Source: Prorocentrum cordatum (taxonomy: Eukaryota; Sar; Dinophyceae; Prorocentrales; Prorocentraceae). Taken from it: a stretch of DNA of 64,000 bases. Where the stretch lies: positions 1 to 64,000 of the forward strand of contig CAUYUJ010007247.1 in assembly GCA_963575745.1 (NCBI GenBank), in the 5' to 3' direction. Under the pieces are notes generated by a model that saw nothing but the letters and a program-made list of their open reading frames with translations, ran no database searches and was not told the origin of the DNA. Both the position numbers and the translations under genes were made by a program. Below, one piece after another: positions 63,123 to 64,000 of this stretch (positions are counted from its first letter, which is position 1; each line of letters begins with the position of its first letter).

Positions 63123-64000
63123 CGAAGGCCTGAGTCATGAAACGGAGGCACGTCAAGATCGCGATGGAACCCCATCGCGATCTTGACGTCCCTCACAAAC
63201 GCGGCCGTCGATTGTTTCAAAAGGCTGGATTGTAAATCAAGGCTTCCTGGGGACATTCGGGGATGGGGCTCGCAGGGCTGCAGGCGCGGGGGCGCTGGGG
63301 GCCGACCTCCCCGCCCCATCCCCTGCATGCGAGATCGGCGAACGTTTGCGACAGCAACCCCCCCTTCCTCTGCCAGACAGGCTGCAAAGCAGGAACCGTG
63401 GCGATAGCGCGACCTCGAAGCAAAAGGGGGGCCAGTGGGGATCCCGAAGAGGCCCCGACTAGATGCGGCGGCACATTGCCCTGCTCCCTAAGACAACCCG
63501 AAGCCCAATCGAACTTATATCTGGCACCCCCCTGAGGCCTCATCCGCATTTCTTCGAAGCGGCCTTCGAAGGCCGCGAATGCGATCAACGACGCCAAGGG
63601 CTGGCACGGCGACGCCTCCGTGAGAGGGCCCCGAAACGCACAAGCGTAGTTGGCCACCTGAGGTCATCGCCCACCCCCCTGGCACCCCTCGTCTGCTGCC
63701 CCCAAGAGGACATCGCAAGGCTTCCGAGGCACGCAAAGGCTCGTTCCTGGCCCCTGGGGCCCACTGGGCGGGACCTCCCGAAGGTCCCCAAAGGCTGGCC
63801 CAGCATGCGACCCCCTCCCCCCCCCCCCCCTACCGCCAGCGAAGGCCAAGAGATGTCCTTGAGGGCCTAAGCCTTCAAGGAATCTGTGGCATTCGTTGAA
63901 CGCTGCTGCTACTATGATTGCATGAAGCCTCCAAGGAGGCGCGCGGGAGCCTTGGCGGCCTTCTTGCCAAGCAACGAGTTGCGAAGGAGAATGAACACGA
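63123..64000. other. Right edge: no recognised gene; perfect hairpin and short repeats
   Basis: A perfect 18-bp hairpin sits at 63150-63189. A ~45-bp direct duplication (aacctctga.cccc.taagggcccct type) lies just left at 62940-63010. A C-run is at ~63815-63828. The open frame on the - strand at 63217-63657 has no recognisable domain. Confidence 0.5.
63150..63189. other. Perfect 18-bp inverted repeat with AACC loop
   Basis: acgtcaagatcgcgatgg (63150-63167), loop aacc, and its exact complement at 63172-63189. No T-run follows, so it is not an obvious terminator. Confidence 0.85.

Noticed and set aside
63217-63657. 146-codon - strand frame at the right edge
   Set aside because: No recognisable motif, and other frames over the same stretch are similarly open; not enough to call a gene.

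Overview
The window looks like nuclear DNA of a dinoflagellate, probably one of the GC-rich, repeat-laden genomes (Prorocentrum- or Symbiodiniaceae-like; genus not provable from here). Reasons: plant/alveolate-type telomere heptamers (CCCTAAA/TTTAGGG) scattered internally; sparse genes with no operons; a UPF1-like helicase whose halves join best through a GC-AG intron, a splice class common in dinoflagellates; degenerate retroelement proteins with dinoflagellate-style sequence; and two copies of the 14-nt core of the dinoflagellate spliced leader. No rRNA, tRNA, CRISPR or bacterial gene was recognised.

Layout. 1-1320: a 109/111-bp minisatellite. 1320-13725: a mosaic of a few recurring modules (M with a strong hairpin, H1 and H2 with C-run/G-run hairpins, head B, block X, and 10-bp minisatellites), joined almost everywhere by CCCTAAA motifs. 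13725-15025: three back-to-back inversion centres (telomere repeats, a 21-bp repeat, a 10-bp repeat). 15370-17250: a tandemly duplicated AT-richer block. 17259-23840 (+ strand): the truncated C-terminus of a non-LTR retrotransposon, a two-ORF gene pair, spliced-leader-like repeats and a 1.3-kb TAG microsatellite. 24060-28723 (- strand): a decayed tyrosine-recombinase (DIRS-like) retroelement. 28724-34280: simple repeats and degenerate CCAAGAGGCC decamers. 34280-41357 (- strand): the helicase gene, with a ~3.5-kb intron holding a 20-copy 82-bp minisatellite. 41358-45115: non-coding repeats. 45116-53224 (- strand): a frameshifted CCCH-zinc gag-like pseudogene, an uninterrupted 1155-codon orphan ORF and a 329-codon orphan ORF. 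53225-61500: GC-rich degenerate repeats, poly-C and several tandem repeats. 61538-63122 (- strand): another frameshifted retroelement-type ORF.

Very few loci can be working genes: the helicase, the 1155-aa ORF, perhaps the 329-aa ORF and the 19.0-21.8 kb pair. Most other long reading frames are by-products of GC-rich 10-bp or 111-bp repeats that contain no stop codons. The most unusual aspect is the first 17 kb, where telomere-type heptamers act as joints between interchangeable, hairpin-bearing modules and then switch strand at a single point. No computation was run; coordinates of repeat blocks are read by eye and may be off by a few bases.
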